NCBI GenBank assembly: GCA_050954285.1 | Contig: JBPBPL010000006.1 | Coordinates: forward strand, 124,001 to 188,000 | Direction of reading: 5' to 3' | Length of the DNA stretch: 64,000 nt | Origin: Mucilaginibacter_A sp050954285 | GTDB taxonomy: Bacteria; Bacteroidota; Bacteroidia; Sphingobacteriales; Sphingobacteriaceae | Shown: in pieces, positions 26,166 to 34,623 of the stretch | Numbering within the stretch: the stretch's first letter is position 1 | Layout: each line of letters begins with the position of its first letter | Program-made: the position numbers and the translations under genes | The notes under the pieces: generated by a model | Told to the model about the DNA's origin: nothing | The model's input: only the letters and a program-made list of their open reading frames with translations | The model's database searches: none

Positions 26166-28193
26166 TTAAAACTTCTCTGTCATCATTTTTTCCAGCGCAA
26201 ACATTTCATCACGCAGTTTGGCTGCACCCAAAAAGTCCATGTCTTTTGCTGCTTTTAGCATTTCTTTTTTGGTATTATCGATAGATTTTTTCAATTCAGC
26301 TTTACTCATGTACTGTACAATCGGATCGGCTGCAATATTATCCGCAACATCCTGCTCTACGTAAGCCTGCTGCACGCCGCCTTTAAAATCCATTACAGAA
26401 GTTTGTTCAATAATTGCTTCACGAGATTTACCAACGGTTTTTGGGGTGATGCCGTGCTCAAGATTATATTGAATCTGTTTGTCGCGGCGGCGGTTTGTTT
26501 CGTCCATCGTAACCTGCATGGAATCGGTAATTTTATCAGCATACATAATTACCCGGCCGCGATCATTTCTTGCAGCACGGCCAATGGTTTGAATCAGAGA
26601 ACGTTCCGAGCGTAAAAAACCTTCTTTATCTGCATCCAGAATCGCAACCAAAGAAACTTCCGGCAAATCCAAACCTTCTCGCAACAAGTTAATACCGATC
26701 AACACATCAAATTCACCCAAACGCAAACCGCGCAAAATTTCTACACGCTCCAGTGTTTTTACTTCCGAGTGAATGTAACGGCATTTAATATTGAGGCGAT
26801 CCATGTACTTGGCCAGTTCTTCGGCCATGCGTTTGGTTAAAGTGGTTACCAAAATACGGTCGCCAAGTTTGATGGTTTGATCTACTTGTTCCAGCAAATC
26901 ATCCACCTGATTGATAACTGGCCTGATTTCAATCACCGGGTCCAATAAACCAGTTGGCCGGATGACCTGCTCAATCACCACACCTTCAGATTTTTCCAAT
27001 TCAAAATCGCCCGGCGTTGCACTTACATAAATGGTTTGCGGCGCCAGTCTTTCAAATTCCTGAAAGTTAAGCGGGCGATTATCCATGGCCGCAGGCAAAC
27101 GAAAACCATATTCTACCAGCGATATTTTTCGGGAACGGTCACCGCCGTACATTGCGCGGATTTGCGGAACGGTAACGTGGCTTTCATCGATCACCATTAA
27201 ATAATCTTTCGGAAAATAATCCAGCAAACAGAACGGGCGCATTCCTGGTTGCCGTCCGTCAAAAAAGCGCGAATAATTTTCGATTCCGGAGCAATAACCC
27301 AGTTCGCGGATCATTTCCAGATCGTAGTTTACGCGTTCTTCCAAACGTTTTGCTTCCAAAAAACGGCCTTCACCAATAAACTGTTTTTTCCGCATTTCCA
27401 GTTCTTCCTGAATTGCCCAAACAGATTGCTGGAAACGTTCACGCGGGGCAACATATAAATTAGCTGGAAAAACAACCATGTTTTCCGTTTTTTCCAGCGT
27501 TTTCCCGTTGGAAACATCAAAAGTGCTCAGCTCTTCGATGTCATCACCGTAGAAATTAATCCGGTAAGCATAATCTAAATAAGCAGGATAAATCTCCACC
27601 ACATCACCTTTTACGCGGAAAGTTCCCCGTTTAAAATCGGCTGTCATCCGGGCATATAAAATCTCTACCAAACGATGCAAAAATGCGTTTCGAGTAATCT
27701 TTGTCCCAACGGCAAAACGAAAAACTGAGTTAGAAAAATCTTCTGGGTTTCCCATACCATAAATGCAGGAAATGGAGGAAACCACGATCACATCGCGGCG
27801 GCCGGACATGAGTGCAGATGTAGTGCGTAATCGAAGCTTTTCAATTTCCTCGTTGATCTGTAAATCCTTTTCGATATAAGTATTAGACGAAGGAATGAAT
27901 GCTTCCGGCTGGTAATAATCGTAATAGGAAACAAAATAATTGACCGCATTTTCCGGAAAAAACTGCTTGAATTCACCGTAAAGTTGCGCTGCCAAAGTTT
28001 TATTATGACTTAAAACCAGCGTCGGTTTCTGCGTTTGCTGGATCACATTGGCAATACTGAAAGTTTTGCCTGAACCGGTAACGCCAAGTAAAGTCTGGTA
28101 ATTTTCGCCGTTGTTCACGCCTTCCACCATTTGGCGGATGGCTTCCGGCTGGTCACCGGAAGGCTGATATTGAGAGGTTAATTTAAAATCCAT
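26166..28193 (-). CDS. uvrB: excinuclease ABC subunit B
   Basis: 675 residues, the usual length. UvrB is the DNA-damage-verification helicase-like subunit of nucleotide-excision repair, loading after UvrA and recruiting UvrC. Seen: Walker A LLGVTGSGKTFSIANV, the beta-hairpin YYDYYQPEAFIP, DESH helicase motif (VIDESHVTVPQ), GINLLREGLDLPEVSL, IGRAARN (motif VI) and the C-terminal UVR coiled coil (KKEMLKAAKDMDFLGAAKLRDEM). Complete and intact. It is transcribed alone, and no copy of the dispersed motif lies inside it. Confidence 0.98.
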   Translation of the reverse strand: MDFKLTSQYQPSGDQPEAIRQMVEGVNNGENYQTLLGVTGSGKTFSIANVIQQTQKPTLVLSHNKTLAAQLYGEFKQFFPENAVNYFVSYYDYYQPEAFIPSSNTYIEKDLQINEEIEKLRLRTTSALMSGRRDVIVVSSISCIYGMGNPEDFSNSVFRFAVGTKITRNAFLHRLVEILYARMTADFKRGTFRVKGDVVEIYPAYLDYAYRINFYGDDIEELSTFDVSNGKTLEKTENMVVFPANLYVAPRERFQQSVWAIQEELEMRKKQFIGEGRFLEAKRLEERVNYDLEMIRELGYCSGIENYSRFFDGRQPGMRPFCLLDYFPKDYLMVIDESHVTVPQIRAMYGGDRSRKISLVEYGFRLPAAMDNRPLNFQEFERLAPQTIYVSATPGDFELEKSEGVVIEQVIRPTGLLDPVIEIRPVINQVDDLLEQVDQTIKLGDRILVTTLTKRMAEELAKYMDRLNIKCRYIHSEVKTLERVEILRGLRLGEFDVLIGINLLREGLDLPEVSLVAILDADKEGFLRSERSLIQTIGRAARNDRGRVIMYADKITDSMQVTMDETNRRRDKQIQYNLEHGITPKTVGKSREAIIEQTSVMDFKGGVQQAYVEQDVADNIAADPIVQYMSKAELKKSIDNTKKEMLKAAKDMDFLGAAKLRDEMFALEKMMTEKF

Positions 28194-28310
28194 TGGAAAG
28201 ATAAAAGTACGGAAATCTGGGTTGGAATGCTAAGGAATATAGCTTTTTGAATATCTTTGGAATGTAAGTATTTGTAAAAATAATTTATTAGAGGTTATGT
28301 ACAACTGTTA

Positions 28311-29135
28311 ATGGAATACTTTATCTGGTGTGATGAATCTGTGAAAAAAGGAAGATATTATTCTAATTTTTATGGAGGTGTATTAGTTAAAGCCAAAGAT
28401 TTAAAATATGTAAATACTTCTTTAAAACAGTTGTGCGAAAAGTTGTTTTTGAAAGATGAATTAAAATGGGTAAAAGTTTCAACAGCATATCTGGAAAAGT
28501 ATAAAATTTTAATAAGTGAATTTTTTAGGTTGATGAAAGCCGGAAAAATTAAGGTGCGAATTATGTTTACTCAAAATGCAGAAAAGCCTTTAGGATTGAC
28601 GACTGAACACAAAGAGAATGAATATTTTATACTGTACTACCATTTCTTTAAACATGCTTTTGGATTACAGCATAGTAACCCTGATTTAAAGCCAATTTAT
28701 ATTCGGGCATACTTTGATAACTTACCCGATACTTTAAAAAAGCGCCAACAGTTTAAAGAATATATTAAAGGGTTACAAAGCCAGAGAGTTTTTCAATTAG
28801 CTCGTATCAAATTCAGAAAAGATGATATTACTGAAGTAGATTCAAAAAATCACCTTTTGCTACAATGTTTAGATATTGTGTTAGGAAGTATGGCTTTTCG
28901 TTTAAATGATATGCACAAAGAAAAGCCAGAAGGACAACGGCGGAGAGGAAAAAAAACAATTGCCAAAGAGAAGTTATACAAGTATATTAATAAACACATT
29001 AGAGAACTTAGGCCGGACTTTAATATAGGAATTAGTACAGGCACGAGTTCAGAAATTGATAAGTGGAGCCATGCTTATCGTCATTGGAAATTTAGTTCTA
29101 CAAATGTAGAAATAGATGAAACTCAATATAAATAA
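28311..29135 (+). CDS. DUF3800 domain protein, probable accessory gene
   Basis: 274 residues. The N-terminal FIWCDESVKKGRYYSNFYGGVLV holds the Asp-Glu pair typical of DUF3800, and the middle has FDNLPDTL and, later, LLLQCLDIVLGSMAFRL (the conserved Q..D region). DUF3800 is thought to have an RNase H-like fold and is frequent in variable and defence regions (family knowledge). The gene is clearly more AT-rich than its neighbours, carries no dispersed motif and sits between the housekeeping genes uvrB and upp, all suggesting transfer. Nuclease or nucleic-acid-binding activity is only inferred. Confidence 0.75.
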   Translation: MEYFIWCDESVKKGRYYSNFYGGVLVKAKDLKYVNTSLKQLCEKLFLKDELKWVKVSTAYLEKYKILISEFFRLMKAGKIKVRIMFTQNAEKPLGLTTEHKENEYFILYYHFFKHAFGLQHSNPDLKPIYIRAYFDNLPDTLKKRQQFKEYIKGLQSQRVFQLARIKFRKDDITEVDSKNHLLLQCLDIVLGSMAFRLNDMHKEKPEGQRRRGKKTIAKEKLYKYINKHIRELRPDFNIGISTGTSSEIDKWSHAYRHWKFSSTNVEIDETQYK

Positions 29136-29204
29136 AAAAGCTCCATTCCCACTACATCAATTTCCCAAGTGGAACTTAGGCTTTCGTGGGCTACAGAGCT
29201 TTTT
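29135..29204. ncRNA. 70-nt multi-stem structured element (terminator or small RNA)
   Basis: Outer stem AAAAAGCTC (29135-29143) with GAGCTTTTT (29196-29204), 9 bp; after a small internal loop a second stem CCCAC (29148-29152) with GTGGG (29186-29190); inside it a small hairpin with AAGT/ACTT (29167-29177). T runs follow the outer stem on both strands. It could end the DUF3800 transcript or be an independent RNA. I cannot match it to a named family. Confidence 0.5.
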
Positions 29205-29263
29205 ACAAAATTAGTATAAATGTTGGAATAACTTATATTTATCTACTTTGAATCCAACCAGTC

Positions 29264-29289
29264 TTTGCTTCTTTTATCAACGCAAAATC
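29264..29289 (+). repeat. dispersed 26-bp motif in the upp leader
   Basis: TTTGCTTCTTTTATC (13/15), five bases, then AAAATC. Confidence 0.65.
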
Positions 29290-29320
29290 CATCCCATAAA
29301 AAAAGCACTATTTTCGCCAC

Positions 29321-29965
29321 ATGATTTTCCAGCTTGATCAAACCAACTCGGTAGCCAACCGGTTTATTGCCGAAATGCGCAACGTCCACACGCAGCAAAA
29401 CCCGCAGCGTTTTCGTAACAATCAGGTTCGTTTGGGTGAGATTTTAGCTTATGAAATCAGCAAAAAACTGGATTACCAAGAAGCGGAAGTGAAAACGCCG
29501 TTGGGAATTGCTAAAGTTAATTTGGCTAAAGAACAGCCTGTTTTGGCCACCATTCTGCGTGCTGGTTTGCCTTTTCATCAGGGATTTTTAAACTTTTTTG
29601 ACCGCTCGGCTTCGGCTTTTATCACCGCTTACCGAAAAACGGATGAAAACCATGATTTTACGATTCAGCTGGAACATATTTCCAGTCCGAATCTGGACGG
29701 GCAGATTGTGATTATGTGCGATACGATGCTGGCAAGTGGACAAAGTATCGTACAGGTTTGCAAGCGTTTACAGGAAAAATATCAGCTTAAAGAATTACAC
29801 ATCGCTGCCGTAATTGCCAGTGCGGATGGTTTAAAATATGTGCAGGAAAATTTGCCGGAAGCGCATATTTGGGTGGGTTCTGTGGACGAGGAAATGAACA
29901 GTTATTCGTATATTATTCCGGGTTTGGGCGATGCCGGCGATCTGAGTTTTGGAGAAAAAGTTTGA
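29321..29965 (+). CDS. upp: uracil phosphoribosyltransferase
   Basis: 214 residues; makes UMP from uracil and PRPP in pyrimidine salvage. The PRPP loop is VIMCDTMLASGQSI (about 128-141) and the uracil-binding C-terminus YIIPGLGDAGDLSFGE is the family signature. The conserved Arg in TILRAGLPF is present. The following YjjG-type phosphatase also acts on pyrimidine nucleotides, so the pair may tune pyrimidine salvage (inference). The TGA stop is the start of a dispersed motif. Confidence 0.92.
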   Translation: MIFQLDQTNSVANRFIAEMRNVHTQQNPQRFRNNQVRLGEILAYEISKKLDYQEAEVKTPLGIAKVNLAKEQPVLATILRAGLPFHQGFLNFFDRSASAFITAYRKTDENHDFTIQLEHISSPNLDGQIVIMCDTMLASGQSIVQVCKRLQEKYQLKELHIAAVIASADGLKYVQENLPEAHIWVGSVDEEMNSYSYIIPGLGDAGDLSFGEKV

Positions 29966-29995
29966 TACTGTTTTTATGCTGATAAAAGAAGTATT
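29964..29995. repeat. inverted pair of dispersed motifs (one GT, one TC variant) at the upp stop codon
   Basis: GATACTGTTTTTATG (29964-29978, 14/15) then, reversed, GATAAAAGAAGTATT (29981-29995, 14/15). They can pair except at the two variant bases, giving an interrupted hairpin directly after upp. Confidence 0.75.
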
Positions 29996-30097
29996 CCTTC
30001 TGTGCGCCGTCATCTCGCAGAGAAAGATTTCCATCGGAGATTTTTACTTAAATAAGATTTCTCCTATCATCAAAATGACAAAAATTTACAACTAATT

Positions 30098-30790
30098 ATG
30101 CCTTACCAACACCTCTTTTTCGACCTCGACCACACCATTTGGGATTTTGATAAAAATGCTGAGGAAACGCTGCACGAACTGTTTTTGCAGCATAAATTAT
30201 CAAATTTAGGTTTGGCGTCGCCGGATGTTTTCATCGAGACCTATACACGCAATAATCATCGGCTATGGGCCGAATATCACTTGGGGAAAATCAGCAAAGA
30301 GGTTTTGCGCGAAGCCCGTTTTAAACATACTTTTTTAGAATTGGGTTTGGAAGAAACTGTGATTCCGGCAGGTTTTGAAGATGCCTATGTGCAGCTTTGT
30401 CCAACCAAAACCAATCTTTTTCCGGAAGCGCATGAAGTTTTAAAGTATTTAAGCGAAAAGTATTCTTTGTACGTCATTTCCAACGGTTTTAAGGAATCTA
30501 CGGAGATGAAAATCCGATTGTGCAATCTCGGCCAATATTTTAAACATGTTTTTATTTCGGAAGTAATTGGCATTAATAAGCCCGACCCGAAAATTTATGA
30601 ACATGCTTTGCAAACTGCCGGTGCGCAAAAAAGCCAAAGTTTGATGATTGGCGATAGTTTGGAAGCCGATGTTTATGGTGCGCTGAATTTTGGAATAGAT
30701 GCGATTTATTTCAACCCAAATAAAACCGAAAAGCCTGAAAATGTACCCGCACAAATCCATCATCTGCAAGAACTGATGCTGTTTTTATAG
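30098..30790 (+). CDS. HAD hydrolase, YjjG-like pyrimidine nucleotidase
   Basis: 230 residues. Motif I is FFDLDHTIWDFDKNA, with the two catalytic aspartates; motif II lies in LYVISNG, the conserved Lys is in GINKPDPKIYEHAL, and motif IV is MIGDSLEADVYGA. The DLDHTIWDF form is typical of the YjjG group, which hydrolyses (non-canonical) dUMP/UMP-type nucleotides. It follows upp by 132 bases, with a paired motif between. The stop codon lies inside a motif hairpin. Confidence 0.85.
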   Translation: MPYQHLFFDLDHTIWDFDKNAEETLHELFLQHKLSNLGLASPDVFIETYTRNNHRLWAEYHLGKISKEVLREARFKHTFLELGLEETVIPAGFEDAYVQLCPTKTNLFPEAHEVLKYLSEKYSLYVISNGFKESTEMKIRLCNLGQYFKHVFISEVIGINKPDPKIYEHALQTAGAQKSQSLMIGDSLEADVYGALNFGIDAIYFNPNKTEKPENVPAQIHHLQELMLFL

Positions 30791-30806
30791 GCATAAAAAC
30801 AGCATC
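30775..30806 (+). terminator. hairpin of two inverted dispersed motifs closing the YjjG-like gene
   Basis: GATGCTGTTTTTAT (30775-30788) and its exact complement ATAAAAACAGCATC (30793-30806) form a 14-bp perfect stem with a 4-base loop. The CDS ends within the left arm. Confidence 0.8.
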
Positions 30807-30854
30807 AGTTTACTTAATATCAGCTAAACTATTTTTTAACCCAGATGTAACTTT

Positions 30855-31010
30855 ATGTTCACCGCACAGTCAGACTTTGTCAATAACAACTATAATATGG
30901 AGGTCGAAAATTTACATTGGTTTTTTCTGATTGCGCTTGGCTTATTGCTGATCCTTTATTATTTGAGCCCGTTTGAATTGAGTGTTAACGAGGAGGAAGA
31001 CGACGAATAA
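30855..31010 (+). CDS. single-helix membrane micro-protein (51 aa)
   Basis: A 51-codon frame from ATG 30855 to TAA 31008-31010. The second Met at 30897 (MEVENLHWFF) may be the true start. One hydrophobic helix (HWFFLIALGLLLILYYL) is followed by an acidic tail ending EEEDDE, so it should sit in the inner membrane with an acidic soluble end. It stands between the YjjG gene and a glycosyltransferase. No family recognised. The TAA is directly followed by a dispersed motif, as at other gene ends here, which supports it being a gene. Confidence 0.5.
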   Translation: MFTAQSDFVNNNYNMEVENLHWFFLIALGLLLILYYLSPFELSVNEEEDDE

Positions 31011-31033
31011 GCTTCTTTTATCGGTATAAATCT
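31008..31033 (+). repeat. dispersed 26-bp motif after the micro-protein stop
   Basis: TAAGCTTCTTTTATC (13/15), five bases, then AAATCT. The TAA is the stop codon. Confidence 0.65.
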
Positions 31034-31119
31034 CGACCTAAACCGCAGCTTTTTTGATAAAAACCGAGTTGAAATAATTTATCAAAACCGTTTCCCTAAT
31101 TTGCGCCGGTTAAAATTTC

Positions 31120-32112
31120 ATGAAAATACTCTACGCCATACAAGGAACCGGCAACGGCCACATCAGCCGTGCCCGCGAAATTGTGCCTTTGCTGCAACAA
31201 TACGGCCAGCTGGATTTGCTGATTAGCGGCACGCAGGCTGATGTTTCACTTTCGCAGTCCATTAAATACCAGCTGCACGGTTTCAGTTTTGTGTTTGGAA
31301 AAAAGGGCGGCGTAGATTATTGGAAAACCTATAAAACCATGAATTTGAGGCAATTGCTTCATGATGTCCGCAATTTGCCACTAAAACAATATGATTTGAT
31401 TGTGAATGATTTTGAACCTGTTTCGGCCTGGGCGTGCAGGCTGCAAAAACTGGAATCAGTTTCTTTAAGTCATCAATGTTCGTTCATTTCCACAAACACG
31501 CCTCGTCCACAACCGTGGAATTATGCCGAATGGCTGTTTAAATATTATGCGCCCACAACGCACCATGTTGGGTTTCATTTTGAAAGTTATGCAGATTTTA
31601 TCCATACACCGGTTATCCGCAGTGAAATACGAAACCAGGAAACGCAAAACTTAGGGCATTACACGGTTTATTTGCCTGCTTATGCTGATGAATTTTTGAT
31701 CCAGTATTTTAGGCAGGTAAAAGAAGTATCATGGCACATCTTTTCAAAACACAGTCAAACAAAATATCAACAGGGAAATATCTGGGTGGAACCTGTTCAA
31801 AATGAAGGGTTTAACAAGAGTCTGGCAGCTTCTGCCGGATTGCTTACCGGTGGCGGTTTTGAAGGCCCGGCAGAAGCTTTATTTATGCAGAAAAAAGTGA
31901 TGATGATTCCGATGAAAGGCCAGTACGAACAGCAATGCAATGCGATAGCCGCTGCCAGATTAGGGGTTTCCGTACAGCTCAAAATCGATGAGAACTTTAT
32001 TCCGGCCGTCCGAAATTGGATTGCTGCCGATCAACCATCACCTGTAAATTTCCCGGATGAAACAGCAAAAATTGTAGCTGATTTAGTTTCAAAATACGGC
32101 AAACAACGTTAA
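31120..32112 (+). CDS. glycosyltransferase-like protein (MurG/GT-B-related family)
   Basis: 330 residues, GT-B-like. It begins MKILYAIQGTGNGHISRA, where GxGHxxRA is the nucleotide-sugar glycine loop of MurG/UGT-type proteins, and its C-terminal half has AASAGLLTGGGFEGPAEALFMQKKVMMIPM, the donor-binding segment. These two blocks match the Glyco_trans_1_3 group found through Bacteroidota. The target is unknown, probably an envelope glycolipid. A motif copy is inside the gene. Confidence 0.8.
   Translation: MKILYAIQGTGNGHISRAREIVPLLQQYGQLDLLISGTQADVSLSQSIKYQLHGFSFVFGKKGGVDYWKTYKTMNLRQLLHDVRNLPLKQYDLIVNDFEPVSAWACRLQKLESVSLSHQCSFISTNTPRPQPWNYAEWLFKYYAPTTHHVGFHFESYADFIHTPVIRSEIRNQETQNLGHYTVYLPAYADEFLIQYFRQVKEVSWHIFSKHSQTKYQQGNIWVEPVQNEGFNKSLAASAGLLTGGGFEGPAEALFMQKKVMMIPMKGQYEQQCNAIAAARLGVSVQLKIDENFIPAVRNWIAADQPSPVNFPDETAKIVADLVSKYGKQR
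31705..31730 (-). repeat. dispersed 26-bp motif inside a glycosyltransferase gene
   Basis: GGTAAAAGAAGTATC on the + strand (14/15), with TATTTT at the tract position. Confidence 0.7.
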
Positions 32113-32161
32113 GTTTCGGTGTATTCTGTTTTTCTGTTAATATTGTGGCAAAGCACGTTAC

Positions 32162-33145
32162 ATGATCCAGGTTTTCCGGTCTCTAAATCCATTTAACATT
32201 CTGTGGCTGGTTGTGTTGCTTTTTTTGACGAGGATTGGCGGCTTAATCCATTTTCCGGCCCATGCTGATGCTTCTTTTGCTGGCCTTTTTTCAAGATTGC
32301 TCGTTGCAACTCCAAGCAAAAATATGACGGCTTCCGGCCATGTTTTCTGGGCGGCAATCATTGTGCTGGCACAAGCCATCTGGTTCAATTACATTATCAA
32401 TGATAACAATTTACTGGGAAAACCGTCTTTTTTACCAGCCTTATCATACATCACCGTTAGCGCGTTATTTACCCCATTTTTAATAGTAAGCGCACCGCTG
32501 ATTTGCAACTTTTTACTCATTTGGATGCTGCAAAAAGTACTGGATCTGTACAAAACTGAAGAAGCAACGTCTACCGCTTATGATTTAGGCCTGATTGTTG
32601 GCTTGGGCACACTCATTTATTTCCCGTTTCTATCGTTGTTTTTGGCAATTTGGATTGGTTTACTCATTTTCCGAACCTTCAACTGGCATGAGTGGGTTTC
32701 GGCAATTATGGGTGTTTCAACCATCTTTTTTTTCTTGTCTGTTTATTATTATTGCACCAACCATACCGCTGCTTTTCACGCTTTTTGGCTTTTTTTTGAT
32801 GCTGGTTTCCCCCAAATTAATTACAAACTACCTTATCGTTTTTTGGTGCTAGTTCCGCTAATTTTAATTTTTGTGTTGGCTCTTTTTCGCCTGCAAAACA
32901 ATTTCTTAAAAAGCATGGTGGTGGTGCGCAAAACCTTCCAAACCCTGCTTTTTATCTTACTAATTATTGTGCTGGCCTGCTGTATCAAAACAGATTTCAA
33001 CTTTAATCATTTTCTGCTTTTGGCCATGCCGGTTGCTGTTTTTACCGCCTATTATTTTCTGTACGCCAGCAAAAAATGGGTTTACGAAAGTTTGTACCTG
33101 CTGCTGCTAATTGGTATCGTTTACTTTCAGTTTAACAATTTTTAA
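32162..33145 (+). CDS. polytopic membrane protein, probably DUF6427
   Basis: 327 residues with about nine hydrophobic segments from residue 12 to the end. The start MIQVFRSLNPFNILWLVVLL and FNWHEWVSAIMG resemble the Bacteroidota membrane family DUF6427; I am only moderately sure of the name. No enzyme motif is visible. It is 49 bases after the glycosyltransferase and 45 before purQ in the same direction. Confidence 0.6.
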   Translation: MIQVFRSLNPFNILWLVVLLFLTRIGGLIHFPAHADASFAGLFSRLLVATPSKNMTASGHVFWAAIIVLAQAIWFNYIINDNNLLGKPSFLPALSYITVSALFTPFLIVSAPLICNFLLIWMLQKVLDLYKTEEATSTAYDLGLIVGLGTLIYFPFLSLFLAIWIGLLIFRTFNWHEWVSAIMGVSTIFFFLSVYYYCTNHTAAFHAFWLFFDAGFPQINYKLPYRFLVLVPLILIFVLALFRLQNNFLKSMVVVRKTFQTLLFILLIIVLACCIKTDFNFNHFLLLAMPVAVFTAYYFLYASKKWVYESLYLLLLIGIVYFQFNNF

Positions 33146-33178
33146 CTTTTTTATCAGGTGATTTTTAAAGTGTTCTGT

Positions 33179-33186
33179 TAGTTTTG
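33179..33186 (+). promoter_or_regulatory. -7 element directly before purQ
   Basis: TAGTTTTG fits TAnnTTTG and is four bases before the purQ ATG, the same spacing as at 20802. It suggests a leaderless purQ transcript. Confidence 0.45.
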
Positions 33187-33190
33187 TAGG

Positions 33191-33883
33191 ATGAAATTCG
33201 GAGTGGTCATTTTCCCTGGTTCCAATTGCGATGAAGACATCATTTACGTGCTGGAAAAAATAATGGGGCAGCAGGTAGTTCGTTTATGGCATAAAAACCA
33301 TGATCTGGAAGGTGCAGACTTTATCGTTTTGCCTGGCGGTTTTTCTTTTGGCGATTATCTGCGTTCGGGTGCAATTGCCCGCTTTTCGCCCATTATGCAG
33401 GAAGTGATTCGTTTTGCCGGAAATGGCGGTAATGTGCTGGGTATCTGCAACGGATTTCAGATTTTAACCGAAGCCGGCCTCGTTCCCGGAGCTTTACTGC
33501 ACAATAAAAACCGCAAGTTCATCTGCCATAACACTTATCTCAAAGCACAAACTAATAACTCAATTATTACTTCACAAATTAACCTGAACCGGGCTTTGAA
33601 AATTCCGGTGGCACATGGCGAAGGCAATTTTTATGCTGATAAAAACAGTATTGAAGAATTGAAGCAAAACGATCAGATTCTGTTCCGCTATTGCGATGCG
33701 GCCGGAAATTACTCTGACGAAGCCAATTACAATGGTTCTGTCGAAAACATCGCTGGCATTTGCAATAAAAACCGCAATGTTTTTGGCTTGATGCCGCATC
33801 CGGAACGCGCTGCCGACAGTTTGCTGGCCAATCAGGATGGACTGGCAATTTTTGAATCGATATTATCGATTGCCAACGCCTGA
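33191..33883 (+). CDS. purQ: phosphoribosylformylglycinamidine synthase, glutaminase subunit
   Basis: 230 residues, the class I glutamine amidotransferase that feeds ammonia to PurL in purine synthesis step 4. The nucleophile Cys is in VLGICNGFQIL (about residue 86) and the His/Glu of the triad in GLMPHPERA (about 206-208); FPGSNCDED is the typical start. Presence of a free-standing PurQ implies the small PurL and PurS type, which are not in this window. It shares one base with coaX (TGATG). A motif copy in the middle encodes DKNSIEEL without altering length. Confidence 0.95.
   Translation: MKFGVVIFPGSNCDEDIIYVLEKIMGQQVVRLWHKNHDLEGADFIVLPGGFSFGDYLRSGAIARFSPIMQEVIRFAGNGGNVLGICNGFQILTEAGLVPGALLHNKNRKFICHNTYLKAQTNNSIITSQINLNRALKIPVAHGEGNFYADKNSIEELKQNDQILFRYCDAAGNYSDEANYNGSVENIAGICNKNRNVFGLMPHPERAADSLLANQDGLAIFESILSIANA
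33627..33652 (-). repeat. dispersed 26-bp motif inside purQ
   Basis: GATAAAAACAGTATT on the + strand (14/15), with ATTTTT at the tract position. Confidence 0.7.
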
Positions 33884-34623
33884 TGACCAATCTGGTGTTT
33901 GATATTGGCAATAGTTTTTTTAAGGTTGCTGTTTTTGAAGAAGAAAATATCCTATGGACGCAGCATTACCGGCAAATTACCGAAGCTTTGTTAAAAAAGA
34001 TATTGAACAAGTTTAATCCCGAAACGGCCATTATTTCCTCCGTGCAAAATAAAATATTTTTATGGGAAACACTGCTGGAAAAGCAGTTGAGAACGTTTCG
34101 GTTTCATTATCAAATGGCAAAATCGATCAAAAATCATTATCAATATCCGGAAAAATTAGGTTTGGATCGGTTGGCAACTGTGATTGGGGCACATCTTTTA
34201 TACCCTAAAAACAGTAACCTGGTAATTGATGCCGGAACCTGTGTAACTTATGATTTGGTAGATGCTGAAGGAAATTACGACGGTGGCAGCATTTCGCCGG
34301 GCTTGAAAATGCGTTTTAAAGCGCTAAAATATTACACCAAAAAATTACCTTTAATCGAAGCAGAAGCCGGTTTTGACAAGTCATTTGGCAGCAATACACA
34401 GGAAGCAATTCTATCTGGCGTGCAAAATGGTTTACGTTTTGAGGCAGAAGGTTTCATCAGCAATCAGCTAAAACATCAACCCAAAACCAACATCCTGTTA
34501 ACCGGTGGCGACCTGAATTTTTTTGATACTCATTTAAAAAGCAGCATCTTTGCCGCTTACGTAAAGCCGGAACCCTACTTAGTTCTTAAAGGATTAAACG
34601 CAGTTATACATCAGCAAGAATGA
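33883..34623 (+). CDS. coaX: type III pantothenate kinase
   Basis: 246 residues; phosphorylates pantothenate, the first step to coenzyme A. ASKHA-fold marks: LVFDIGNSFFKVAVF (phosphate loop with catalytic Asp), KLGLDRLATVIGA, VIDAGTCVTYDLVD and GGSISPGLKMRF. The ATG overlaps the purQ stop and its own stop overlaps the next ATG, so translation is coupled through three genes. Confidence 0.94.
   Translation: MTNLVFDIGNSFFKVAVFEEENILWTQHYRQITEALLKKILNKFNPETAIISSVQNKIFLWETLLEKQLRTFRFHYQMAKSIKNHYQYPEKLGLDRLATVIGAHLLYPKNSNLVIDAGTCVTYDLVDAEGNYDGGSISPGLKMRFKALKYYTKKLPLIEAEAGFDKSFGSNTQEAILSGVQNGLRFEAEGFISNQLKHQPKTNILLTGGDLNFFDTHLKSSIFAAYVKPEPYLVLKGLNAVIHQQE
34204..34218 (-). repeat. weak copy of the dispersed motif in coaX
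   Basis: CCTAAAAACAGTAAC on the + strand (12/15). Confidence 0.35.

Noticed and set aside
29135..29204. Only a plain DUF3800 terminator
   Set aside because: The inner stems and T runs on both strands are more than a terminator needs, so it is listed as a structured element instead.
32267..32281. GATGCTTCTTTT copy of the motif
   Set aside because: Lacks the TTTTA-Y-C end, so only half the core; likewise 52927, 60555 and 63134 were not counted.
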